Shown piece by piece: positions 34,001 through 42,980 of a stretch of DNA of 64,000 nt. Both the position numbers and the translations under genes were made by a program. Every line of letters starts with the position of its first letter. The first letter of the stretch is position 1. Location: assembly GCA_035943635.1 (NCBI GenBank), contig DASZBX010000066.1, positions 26,486 to 90,485 of the forward strand, in the 5' to 3' direction. The notes beneath the pieces were generated by a model. The model made no database searches. It had not been told where the DNA came from and saw only the letters and a list, made by a program, of their open reading frames with translations. The DNA comes from DASZBX01 sp035943635 (lineage in GTDB: Bacteria > Actinomycetota > Actinomycetes > Streptomycetales > Catenulisporaceae).

Positions 34001-37000
34001 GCCGAGCGCCCGAGCCGGGTCGACCGTCCCACGCTGACCAACGGCCAGCGACCAGCCGTCCGCGCCGCGCACGAGCGTCAACCGCAGCGCGTCATGCCGG
34101 TCCAGCAGTGCGCCGAGCGCCCGGGTGAGCGCGTCGACGGTCAATCCGGCCGGCGCGCTCACCGCGATGCTCTGGCAGAATCCGTCCACCGGCCCGGTCC
34201 GCTCGGCCAGCCGGTGGACGACCGGCAGCAGGGCGACTTCGCCGATGCCGGCGTCCGGGTCCTCGGCCGCCGCGGCTTCCAAGGCCGGCGTGGTCAGCGG
34301 CGCGAGCCGAGCGATCGTCTTGGCCTCGAACACATCCCGCGGCGTGAACACGAGCCCTGCGGCTCGTGCCCGGCCGGCCAGCTGGATCGCGACGATGCTG
34401 TCGCCGCCGAGGTCGAAGAAGCTGTCGTCGATACCCACCGACGGCAGGTTCAGGGTCTGCGCGACCAGTTCGCACAGCGTCTGCTCGACCTCGTCGCGGG
34501 CGATCCGGCCGGTCACGGCGCCGCCGTAGGTCGGCGCGGGCAGGGCGCGGCGGTCGAGCTTGCCGGCCGGGTTCAGCGGCAGGGCGTCCAGAATCACGAT
34601 GCTGCCGGGCACCATGTACTCCGGCACCCGCGCGGCGATGTGCTCGCGCAGGGCGGCCGGGTCCAGTGGCGCGTTTCCGCCCTCGGCCGGCCGGCCGACG
34701 GCGTAGCCGACCAGCTGCTTGACGCCGGGCCGGTCCTCGCGGGCGACCACGGCCGCCTGGGCGACGTCCGGGTGCGCGGTCAGCGCGGCCTCGATTTCGC
34801 CCAGTTCGATCCGGAAACCGCGGATCTTGACCTGGTGGTCGGTGCGGCCCAGGCAGACCAGTTCGCCTTCCGGGGTCCAGCGGGCCAGGTCGCCGGTGCG
34901 GTACATCCGCGAGCCGGCCGGTCCGTGCGGGTCGGCGGTGAACCGGTCCGCGGTCAGGCCGGGGCGGCCGAGGTAGCCGCGGGCCAGGCCGTCGCCGGCC
35001 AGGTAGAGCTCGCCGACCGCGCCGATCGGCACCGGCCGCAGGCAGGAGTCCAGGACGTACGCCCGGGAATTGGCCACCGGCCGGCCGATCGGCGGCGCGG
35101 CCGGGCGCTCGCCCTCGGAGAACCAGGCCGCGGAGTAGACCGTGGCCTCGGTGGGCCCGTAGATGTTGGCGATCTCACTGCCCGGGACGGCGGCGGCGAT
35201 CTGGTCCACGGCGCGCGCGGACAGACCCTCGCCGGCCAGCACGACCGTGCCGGCCTGCGCGCTCACCTCGCCGAGCCCGAGCAGCTCGGCGAAAGCCGAG
35301 GGCACGGCGCTGATCAGGCTGCCGGACCAGCCGCCGGGCAGCTCGGCCAGGGCGAGCAGGTCGCGGACGATGTCGATGCTGCCGCCGGAGGTCAGCGGGC
35401 CGAACATCTCGAACACCGAGACGTCGAAGTTGAGCGAGGTGGCGGCCAGGACCCGGTCGAACTGACCGGCGTCGAAGGTGGTCCGGGCCCAGCAGGCCAG
35501 GTCGACGGCGTTGGCGTGTGAGCACACCACGCCCTTGGGCCTGCCGGTGGACCCGGAGGTGTAGATCGTGTATGCGGCGTGCCCGGGGAGCAGGGCGGCA
35601 GCGCGCTCGGCGTCGGTCAGGTTCGCGGCGGCCACGGCGTCGCCGGCGAGCGCGGCCTCGGTCTCGGCGCCGTCCAGGACGAGCCACTCGGCGCTCGTGC
35701 CGGTCCCGGACGACGACGCCAGCCCGGCGGTCTTCCCGGTGCAAAGAACCAGCACCGGCTGCGCGTCTTCGAGCATGAACGCGATCCGGTCGGCCGGATA
35801 TCCGGGATCGACCGGGAGGTAGGCCGCGCCGGCCTTGAGCACCGCGAGCAGCGCGACCATCATCTCGGCCGAGCGCGGCACGGCCAGGGCGACGAAGGTC
35901 TCCGGCGCCGCACCGCGGGCCACCAGCAGGCGGGCCAGCCGGTTCGCCCGCGCGTTGAGCTCCGCGTATGTCAGGGTCGTGGCTTCGTGGGTCACCGCCG
36001 GGCGGTCCGGCGTGCGGGTGACCTGCTCCTCGAACAGGTCGGTCAGAGTCCCGCCCGGGACCGGCAGCGCGGGCCCGGCCCACTGCGTCAGTACCTTGTC
36101 CCGCTCGGCGCCGGTCACCGTCTCGATCCGGCCGACCAGGCGGCCGCCGTCCTCGGTGAAGGCGTCCAGCAGTCCGAGCAGCCGGTCCTGGTGCGCGGCG
36201 AGGCTTCGCTCGTCGTAGAGCTCCGGGTTGCCGGCGAACTCGATGTCCAGGGCGCCGCCGCCGACCCGCCCGTCGAGCACGATGGACAGGTCGTCCACCG
36301 GTCCCCCGGCCAGGTTGGCCACGGCGGCCGGGTATCCGGCGAATTCCAGCCGGTGGTCGAGCATCACGATGTTCAGCTGCGGCCCGAACAGCCGCCGCCC
36401 GGTGCCCAGCAGGCCGAGTTCGCGGGAGAGTTCCTCGAACCGGTACCGCTGGTGCCGCAGTGCCTGGTGCAGTTCATGGGCGCTGTCCGCGACCAGTTCG
36501 GTGACGGACCGGTCCGGGCGCATCGCCAGCCGCAGCGGCACCACGTTCGACAGCATCCCGGGCACGTTCATGCACTCGCGGCCGGTGCGCGCGGCCACCG
36601 GCAGGCCGAGGACCACGTCCTCGCTGCCCGCCGCGGAGCCGATGTACGCGGCGGTCGCGGCGACGATCGCAGCCGGCCAGCCGACCCCGGCCGACCGGGC
36701 CAGGGCGCGCAGCCGGTCGGCGCCGGCCTGCTCCAGCCGGACCGTGCGGCGCACCAGGGCGTGCGGCATCGGCGCGGTACGGCCGGCCAGGCTGGGCGCG
36801 TCCGGCAGGTCGGCGAAACGCTCGCGCCAGTACCCGCGGTCGCGGTCGAACCGGTCCGATTCCCGATACCCGGCAACCGTTGCGATCAAGTCGGCCAGCG
36901 GGCCGAAGCCACTGGGCGGGACCGGCAGTCCGGCGGCGAGCGCGGAGTAGACCTCTGCGACGCGCCGCTCGATCAGGACGACGCTCAGTCCGTCCGCCAC

Positions 37001-37423
37001 CACGTGGTGGTAGCGCTGGTACCAGGCGTAGCGCCGGTCCGACAGCCGGATCAGGGCGAACTCGAACAGCCGGTCGCCGGCCGGGTCGACCGGGCGGGTG
37101 TACTCCGCGCGCATCCAGAAGTCCGCGGCGGCGTCCGGGTCGGCCTCGCCGCTCAGGTCGAGCAGCGACAGCTCCCAGTCGACCGTGTCGCGCACCAGCT
37201 GGCGCGGCGCGGACTCGTCGCCGACGATCGCGATCCGCAGCGTGTCGGTGTCCTGCACGGTCCGGCGCAGCGCCCGCTCGAACAGCGCGGCGTTGACCGG
37301 TCCGTCGATCCACACGCACTCGGCGATGTTGTAGACCGGATTGGCCGGGTCCAGCCGCTGGGCGAACCAGACTCCTGATTGCGCGGGGGTCAGCTCCAGG
37401 GCGCCCCCGCGCGCGCCGGTCAC
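28037..37423 (-). CDS. Nonribosomal peptide synthetase A, modules 1-2: Cstarter-A-T-E, C-A-T-E
   Basis: The 3128-residue protein starts at GTG 37423, overlapping the permease stop as GTGA. The same frame stays open upstream but there codes only for permease in another frame. Layout: a starter-type C (ELTPAQSGVWFAQ; HHVVADG near 141), A (458-980), T (GGDSI, 1008), E (HHLAVDG, 1198), C (LPLTPLQSGLLFH; HHILLDGW near 1701), A (2018-2544), T (2566), E (near 2757). The N-terminal C domain has no preceding T, so it should N-acylate residue 1 with a fatty or polyene acyl group from the type II PKS. By-eye specificity strings: module 1 DVFSVAIVYK (unassigned); module 2 DVWHASLVDK, close to Ser codes. 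The second E domain reads HHLAVDAVSW, Ala for the motif Gly. Expected product: acyl-D-Xaa-D-Ser. Confidence 0.95.
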
Positions 37424-38226
37424 CGGGTCACCGCGTTCTTGCCGGCCCGCACCGCGAGCGGCATCAAGGCGGCCAGCAGCAGGATGATCAGCGCGGGTGC
37501 CAGCGGCACCGGGTGCTCCTCCGGGAACGCCAGCCGGGTGGTGACGTCCGCGCTGTTGCCGAACAGGTCGCGCACCGCCGCGGCCACCACGCTGATCGGG
37601 TTCCACTCGCACACCCCGCGCAGCCAGCCGGGCAGGCCGTCGAGCGGGATGAAGGCGTTGGACAGGAAGGTCAGCGGCATGATGATCAGGAAGGCGATCG
37701 CGTTGACCGCCTCGGGCGTGCGCAGGGCCATTCCGAGCAGCGCGCCGAACCAGGTCATCGCGTAGCCGAACGCGATCAGGACGGCGAAGCCGCCGAGCGC
37801 GGGCAGCAGGCCGTTGTGCACCCGCCAGCCGATCAGCAGGCCGACCAGTGCCATCAGCACGCAGGAGGTGGCGGCCAGCACCAGGTCCGCGGCGGTCCGG
37901 CCGAGCAGGACGGCGCTGCGCGCGATCGGCAGCGAGCGGAACCGGTCGACCAGGCCGTTGTTCAGGTCGCTGGTGACGCCCAGCGCGGTGTTGGCCACGT
38001 TGGACAGCATCATCTGGGTGAAGACGCCGGCCATGATGTATTGCCGGTAGCTGCCGCCGGGGACGGTGATCACGCTGCCGAAGAGGTAGCCGAAGATCGC
38101 CACGTACGCCATCGGCATCAAGGTCGTGCCGAGGAGTTTCTGCGGCACCCTTATCAGGTGTCTCATGTGTCGCCCGGCGAGCGCATATGCGTCGCCGGTG
38201 GCTTCGTACACGCTCGCCGTACTCAC
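37420..38226 (-). CDS. ABC-2 type transporter permease (DrrB-like)
   Basis: The 268-residue protein has about six membrane segments, including LLGTTLMPMAYVAIFGYLFG, VLMALVGLLIGW, an ALGGFAVLIAFGYAM stretch, AIAFLIIMPLTFLSNAFIPL, and a C-terminal ALIILLLAALMPLAV. FIPLDGLPGWLRGVCEWNPI is the ABC-2 signature region. The start is GTG 38226, overlapping the ATPase stop (GTGA). With the ATPase it forms a DrrAB-type export pump, probably exporting the lipopeptide or giving self-resistance. Its stop overlaps the start of NRPS-A. Confidence 0.92.
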   Translation of the reverse strand: MSTASVYEATGDAYALAGRHMRHLIRVPQKLLGTTLMPMAYVAIFGYLFGSVITVPGGSYRQYIMAGVFTQMMLSNVANTALGVTSDLNNGLVDRFRSLPIARSAVLLGRTAADLVLAATSCVLMALVGLLIGWRVHNGLLPALGGFAVLIAFGYAMTWFGALLGMALRTPEAVNAIAFLIIMPLTFLSNAFIPLDGLPGWLRGVCEWNPISVVAAAVRDLFGNSADVTTRLAFPEEHPVPLAPALIILLLAALMPLAVRAGKNAVTR

Positions 38227-39275
38227 GATCCATCCTTTGCTGTGGTGGGGATGACAGTGGTCGTAGTCGTCGTGACGGCGGTTGCGGCCAGGTCCGGATG
38301 AGGGGTCTGCTCGGCCGGATTCGCCGGCGCCGCGATGGCCGGCTGCCCGGTCAGCGCGAGGAACACGTCGTCGAGCGACGGGCGTCGGACCGCGAAGTCC
38401 TGTGCTTCCAGGCCTAGGTCGGCGAGCGTGGTCGCCGCCGATCCGACCGTGCGCAGACCGTTGTCCACCGGCAGGCTCACGCCGAGCCCGTCCTCGGTCA
38501 GCACGGGTGCGTCCGAACCGCGCCCGGCCAGTGCGCCCAGCGCCCGGCCGGCCTGCTCGCCGGTGGCGAAGACCAGTTCCAGCCGCTCGCCGCCGACCTT
38601 GCGCTTGAGCTGCTCCGGCGTGCCCTCGGCGATCACCTTGCCGCCGTCCACGACCGCGATCCGCTCGGCGAGCTGATCCGCCTCCTCCAGGTACTGCGTG
38701 GTCAGCAGCACGGTCGTGCCGCGGGCGACCTGCTCGCGCACGGTCTGCCACAGGGCCAGCCGGCTGGTGAGGTCCAGGCCGGTGGTCGGCTCGTCCAGGA
38801 AGAGCACCGGCGGGTCGGCGATCAGGCTGGCCGCCAGGTCCAGCCGGCGGCGCATCCCGCCGGAGTAGGTCCCGGCCGCGCGGGCGCCGGGCTCGGTCAG
38901 GCCGAACCGCTCCAGCAGCTCGTCGGCGGTCTGCTTGGCCCGGGTCCGGCCGAGGTGGTGCAGCCGGCCGACCAGGACCAGGTTCTCCCGGCCGGTCAGC
39001 TTGTCGTCGACCGCGGACAGCTGGCCGGTCAGGCCGATCCGCCGGCGCACCTGGCCCGGCTCGCGGGCCACGTCGTACCCGGCCACCACGGCCCGGCCGC
39101 GGTCGGCGGTCAGCAGGGTGGCCAGAATCCGGACCATGGTGGTCTTGCCCGCACCGTTCGGCCCGAGCAGGCCGAACACGGTGCCCTCGGGCACGGACAG
39201 GTCGACCCCGTCCAGCGCCGCCCGGCCGCCGAAGCTGCGGCCCAGGCCCTCGGCCTCGATCGCCGCCCCGGACAT
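38223..39275 (-). CDS. ABC transporter ATP-binding protein (DrrA-like)
   Basis: The 350-residue ATPase has Walker A (GPNGAGKTT), a Q-loop region (RRRIGLTGQL), the ABC signature (YSGGMRRRLDLA), Walker B (PPVLFLDEPTTGLD) and the H-loop (LLTTQYLEEAD). A DrrA-type C-terminal domain follows, and the protein ends with a Thr-rich tail. I chose ATG 39275 because it overlaps the previous stop (TGATG). A frame start nine bases further up lacks that fit. DrrA-type pumps export hydrophobic secondary metabolites. Confidence 0.95.
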   Translation of the reverse strand: MSGAAIEAEGLGRSFGGRAALDGVDLSVPEGTVFGLLGPNGAGKTTMVRILATLLTADRGRAVVAGYDVAREPGQVRRRIGLTGQLSAVDDKLTGRENLVLVGRLHHLGRTRAKQTADELLERFGLTEPGARAAGTYSGGMRRRLDLAASLIADPPVLFLDEPTTGLDLTSRLALWQTVREQVARGTTVLLTTQYLEEADQLAERIAVVDGGKVIAEGTPEQLKRKVGGERLELVFATGEQAGRALGALAGRGSDAPVLTEDGLGVSLPVDNGLRTVGSAATTLADLGLEAQDFAVRRPSLDDVFLALTGQPAIAAPANPAEQTPHPDLAATAVTTTTTTVIPTTAKDGS

Positions 39276-40078
39276 CAGCCACACCCGCCGGCGGTGTCCA
39301 GGTCATAGCTGCCGACCCGGTCCAGCAAGGCCACCGGCACGCCGGCCAGCGGGTTCGTCTGCGCGGCCTGGGCCAGCGCGCCGGCCGCGTCCGAGACCGC
39401 GCGGGTCGGCGCCCCGGCCGAGCCGTTCACGGCGACCTTCCCGGCTTCCTTGGCCGCGGCGTCCGCGCGGGACTTCTCGAAGGCGTCCAGGAACACGTCC
39501 ACCCGGTCCAGACCCCAGTAGCGGTTCGGGCCCATCTTGAAGAACGGCACTCCGAACACGTCGTCCATGTACGCCTTGTCCAGGGCGTCGATGCCTTCGG
39601 CGCGCAGGTCCTCGTCCTGCGGGGACTTGGCCAGGGTGTCGCCGTCCAGGCCGATCGAGTCGGCGATCCGGCGGACCACGTCCACCTCGCAGATGTTCTC
39701 GCCGCGCTCCCAGCGGGCCTCGGACAGCGCCCAGTACAGGTCCCGGCCGCGGCCGATCCGCCGGGCCGCCATGTACGCGTGGTGCGGCAGGACCCACCAC
39801 GGGTCCACGTCGACCGGCCACTTCATCGACAGCCCGTACTTGGCGCTCAGCCGCTTGGTGTCCTGCAGGATGTAGAGGTGCTTGGCCTTGGACATCGAGG
39901 TGTAGTGCATCTCGATGTGCCGGGCGTTGAGCACCTCCCAGGTCTGCTCGTCCGGCTCGAAGTAGGGGATGTACTCGAGGACTTCGTGCGCGTCCGGAAG
40001 CCGGCGCTCGACCTGGTGGCTGGCCATCCAGCTGAACGGGCTGTGGAAGGAGAAGTAGAAACGGGGCTTGCGGCTCAT
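39275..40078 (-). CDS. DsbA-family / 2-hydroxychromene-2-carboxylate isomerase-like protein
   Basis: The 267-residue protein begins KPRFYFSFHSPFSWMA, the FxFSxxSPFSxxA motif of the kappa-GST/HCCA-isomerase branch of the DsbA thioredoxin fold, which lacks the CxxC pair. Later matches are PHHAYMAARRIGRGRDLYWA and an AYMDDVFGVPFFKMG end of fold. HCCA isomerases use glutathione or similar thiols to isomerise conjugated double bonds. Proteins of this family occur in clusters for polyene and cinnamoyl acyl chains, where an E-to-Z isomerisation is needed before ring closure; that role here is inference. The C-terminal 50 residues are Ala/Gly-rich. ATGA overlap upstream and TGATG overlap downstream. 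Confidence 0.8.
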   Translation of the reverse strand: MSRKPRFYFSFHSPFSWMASHQVERRLPDAHEVLEYIPYFEPDEQTWEVLNARHIEMHYTSMSKAKHLYILQDTKRLSAKYGLSMKWPVDVDPWWVLPHHAYMAARRIGRGRDLYWALSEARWERGENICEVDVVRRIADSIGLDGDTLAKSPQDEDLRAEGIDALDKAYMDDVFGVPFFKMGPNRYWGLDRVDVFLDAFEKSRADAAAKEAGKVAVNGSAGAPTRAVSDAAGALAQAAQTNPLAGVPVALLDRVGSYDLDTAGGCG

Positions 40079-41955
40079 GCGGCACCTCCGAGCAGGGCGG
40101 TCTGGGTCGGTGCGTCGAGCACCACGAGGTCTTGGAAGGCGCGCTCGCCGCGGGCCAGCACGTAGCCGTGCATGATCGTGGCCGAGGCGATGTGCACCAA
40201 CTGGTCGGCGCGCTGGACCCGGCACTCCATCCGGGCGGTGAACACGGTGTCCTTGATCACGTCGTCGACCGCGAACGTGATCAGCAGGGTCTCGCCCATG
40301 TGGGCGTCGGCGTGCAGGTCGATCCGGGACCGGGAGACCACCGGGATCCAGTCGCGCTGGGCGAGCAGTCCGGTGATCGGCAGGTCCACGTGCTCCAGGT
40401 AGCGGTCCACGGCCTCTTCGAGGAGCTTGGCGTAGGCCGAGTGCTGGATCCGGGTGTAGTAGTGGCAGGCGAAGTAAGGGATCTTGTACGACCAGGCGAA
40501 GTCGTTGCCGGAGGCGGCGGCCAGCGCGGCGGTCACCTGCGCGGCGTCGGCGGCCGGGACCGGCGAGGCCGCTCCGGCGGTGGCCACCTCGGGTACGACG
40601 TAGGCGGCGAGTTCGGCCGGGACCGGTTCGACCGGGGTGCCGTCCTTCTCGGCGACCAGCTGGACCCGCATCTTGCCGTTGAGCAGCTTGATCTCCTGGC
40701 CGTCGCGCTCGGCGGCCAGCTTCACGTCGAAGGCGGCGCCCTGGCCGGGCTTGGCCGCGATCGCGGTCACGTCGGCGACCACGAGGTCGTCGGTGTGCAT
40801 GGTCGCGGTCAGCCGGAGCGAGGAGTGCACGACGGTCAGGCCGAGGCCGTACCGCTCGAACAGTCCCTGCGGGCCGAAGCCGCGGTCGCGGAAGTGCTGT
40901 AGCAGGGCGTCCTCGGCCAGCGCGGTGAAGTTCTTGAACCCGATGAAAGTACTGATGTTCGCACCCTCATAGCGTGGGCGTCCGGTGTAGCGGCCGGGGG
41001 TCTCGTCGGGCGTCGGCATGGGCAGGTTCCTCTCTGGCGGGGACACGGGAGTAGGACGTGGGTCGGCGGCGGCGGCGCTGGTGGAGCTGCCGGCCGGCGC
41101 GGCGCCGCGGTCGCGGCGGCCGCGCAGGAAGTCGACGATCAGCGGCCCGACCCGGTCCGGCTGTTCGACATGGCAGAAGTGGGAGAAATCCCGGTGCACG
41201 TGCATCTCGGCGCCGGGCAGGGCGCGGGCGAGCCAGTCGGCCCGTTCTCCCGCGATCCCCGGGTCCAGCGCGCCGGCCACGACCATCGACCGGGCCGGAT
41301 CAGCGGACAGGTCCAGTTCGCTGGCCGCGGCGAACTGCTCGAACACCGCGAGGAAGCCGAGCACGCCGATCCCGTCGAGCATGGTCCTGGCCATCCGGTC
41401 GAAGATCTCCGGTTCGAGCCGCTGGACGCGGTCGCCGAGCCGGATCCGCAGGCCCGCGGTCATCGTGGTGTAGAAGTCGGCGCGTGAGCATTCGAAGGTG
41501 TGCCAGTCGACCGGGACGGTCGGCGGGCGGTAGAAGGGAGAGATCAGGACCATGGCGTCGGCGGCCAGCGGAGTGCCGGCGTCGATGCCTTGGAGCAGGG
41601 CGTTGGCACTGAACGAGTGCGCCACGACGACCGCCGGCCGCTGCGGCAGCGCGGCCAGCGCGGCGCCGGTCCACCAGGCGGCGCCGCGGCTGCGCCAGCG
41701 GTAGTCGCCCGCGGTGCGCCACGGCAGGTCCACCGCGTAGCAGCGGTAGTCCGGCAGCAGCCACGGGACGAGCCGGTTCCAGCTGGACCAGCCGTCCTCG
41801 ATCCCGTGCAGCAGGAGCAGCGCCGGACGGTCCGGCTCCCCGGCCACGTGCAGGCCGAGCCGCTCGCCGTCCACGATCGCGTCCGGCAGGCGGGTCCAGG
41901 CGATCTGGCCGGCGCGGGTCTCTCCGGCGGCGTCCGGCCGTCGCAGCGCGCTCAT
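40075..41955 (-). CDS. Fusion of an alpha/beta hydrolase and a double-hotdog thioesterase-like domain
   Basis: One uninterrupted frame of 626 codons. Residues about 1-280 are an alpha/beta hydrolase: LLLHGIEDGWSSWNRLVPW oxyanion region, nucleophile VAHSFSA (Ser about 114, with Ala and Ser where GxSxG has Gly), acid near GALDPG, and His near DFSHFCHVEQPD. A Ala/Pro/Ser linker follows. From residue 313 comes a double hotdog: STFIGFKNFTALAED, then YTRIQHSAYAKLLEEAVD and SRSRIDLHADAHMGETLL, resembling acyl-thioesterases. An ATG at 41019 (residue 313) has AGAGGA nine bases upstream, so a separate 314-residue hotdog protein could also be made from 40075-41019. It may proofread, release or hand over the PKS chain. 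The start at 41955 overlaps the previous stop (TGATG). Confidence 0.75.
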   Translation of the reverse strand: MSALRRPDAAGETRAGQIAWTRLPDAIVDGERLGLHVAGEPDRPALLLLHGIEDGWSSWNRLVPWLLPDYRCYAVDLPWRTAGDYRWRSRGAAWWTGAALAALPQRPAVVVAHSFSANALLQGIDAGTPLAADAMVLISPFYRPPTVPVDWHTFECSRADFYTTMTAGLRIRLGDRVQRLEPEIFDRMARTMLDGIGVLGFLAVFEQFAAASELDLSADPARSMVVAGALDPGIAGERADWLARALPGAEMHVHRDFSHFCHVEQPDRVGPLIVDFLRGRRDRGAAPAGSSTSAAAADPRPTPVSPPERNLPMPTPDETPGRYTGRPRYEGANISTFIGFKNFTALAEDALLQHFRDRGFGPQGLFERYGLGLTVVHSSLRLTATMHTDDLVVADVTAIAAKPGQGAAFDVKLAAERDGQEIKLLNGKMRVQLVAEKDGTPVEPVPAELAAYVVPEVATAGAASPVPAADAAQVTAALAAASGNDFAWSYKIPYFACHYYTRIQHSAYAKLLEEAVDRYLEHVDLPITGLLAQRDWIPVVSRSRIDLHADAHMGETLLITFAVDDVIKDTVFTARMECRVQRADQLVHIASATIMHGYVLARGERAFQDLVVLDAPTQTALLGGAA

Positions 41956-42980
41956 CAGGCCTGGTCCTGTACGGACAGGGACTGCCAGCCATAACCTTCG
42001 ACCGAGTCGCCGCAGGCCGTGTACGCGCTCTGCGGACCGTCGGCTGCGGACAGGCTCGCCGCGGCGGCTGCCACTTGCAGCACTCCCAGCGCGCCGTACG
42101 TCTCGCCGAGCCGCTCGGTCAGGTCGACCCATTCCTGCGGGCCGAGGCTCGCGCACCGGTCGCGGGGCAGCGGGGTCAGTCCGTAGGGCACGTGCACCAG
42201 GCCGCACAGTTCCGGCGGTACGACCCGCCTGCGCTCGGCGCCCGGGGGCAGCACGCCGCTCGGTCCGAGCAGCACCTGCCGGCCGGCCGCCGGCCGGTCG
42301 CCCTGCTTGGCCAGCACGACGCAGGCCGCCGCGGCGCGCAGCGCGGGAATCCCGTGCTCGCCGTACGTTCCCGGGTCGCGGCTCTTGGCCAGGGCCTGGG
42401 ACACCTCGTCCTCGGGTTCGGCGCCGACCACGATCACCTGCTCGGCCCGGCCGGCCCGGATCAGCCGCGCGCCGAGCCGGATCGCGTCCGTTCCGGACGT
42501 CGCGCCGTTGCAGAGCATGAAGTTCGCCCCGGTGACCTTGAACCGGATCGCCAGCGTGCTGGCGATCACGTTGCTGGAGGCGTTCGGCGTCTCCAGCGGG
42601 CTGACCACCCGGTAGTCGCTCTCCCGGACGCCCACAGCGATCCGGCAGACCGTCTCCAGGTTGCCCAGGTTCGAGCTGACCACGACCGCGGTCCGGTCGG
42701 CCAGGTCGATCGGCCCGGTCGGGCGGCCGTCCGGCAGGCCGAGCGCGCGCTGGGTGGCGCACATCGCGAGCCGGGTGGCCGGCTCCTTGAAGAGCAGACC
42801 TTTGCGGCCGAGTATCTGCTGCGCCTCCTCGGCCGAGCACATCGGCTCGCCTTCGGGCGCCGCGCCGCCGGTCTCCCAGGAGCTTGCGCCGGGCACGTGC
42901 ACCGCGTATCCGGCCACGACGACGTTCGCCGAGGCGTCGAACGCGGCGCCGGTGCCCGCGGTCCCCGTGTAAGCGTTCAT
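41955..42980 (-). CDS. Second chain-length-factor-like KS (KS-beta, inactive)
   Basis: At 341 residues it is shorter than a normal KS or CLF (about 400). Thiolase-fold segments are visible: AVVVSSNLGNLETVCRI, TPNASSNVIASTLAIRF, AEQVIVVGAEPEDEV, and a C-terminal ERLGETYGALGVLQVAAAA. The active-site loop reads MLCNGATSGTDAI; aligned with TACASG, the catalytic Cys position is Ala (about 160), and no HGTGT-type His motif remains. It therefore cannot condense and should be a partner subunit for KS2, whose stop its start overlaps (ATGA). Confidence 0.8.
   Translation of the reverse strand: MNAYTGTAGTGAAFDASANVVVAGYAVHVPGASSWETGGAAPEGEPMCSAEEAQQILGRKGLLFKEPATRLAMCATQRALGLPDGRPTGPIDLADRTAVVVSSNLGNLETVCRIAVGVRESDYRVVSPLETPNASSNVIASTLAIRFKVTGANFMLCNGATSGTDAIRLGARLIRAGRAEQVIVVGAEPEDEVSQALAKSRDPGTYGEHGIPALRAAAACVVLAKQGDRPAAGRQVLLGPSGVLPPGAERRRVVPPELCGLVHVPYGLTPLPRDRCASLGPQEWVDLTERLGETYGALGVLQVAAAAASLSAADGPQSAYTACGDSVEGYGWQSLSVQDQA

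Noticed and set aside
37424..38233. N-terminal extension of NRPS-A upstream of GTG 37423
   Set aside because: It is antisense-like, Arg/Pro-rich and overlaps the permease; the C-domain motif begins directly after GTG 37423, which overlaps the permease stop.
37420..39306. One open frame running through both the ABC ATPase and the permease
   Set aside because: The part over the ATPase is a shadow frame; the GTGA overlap at 38226/38223 and ATPase motifs in another frame show two genes.
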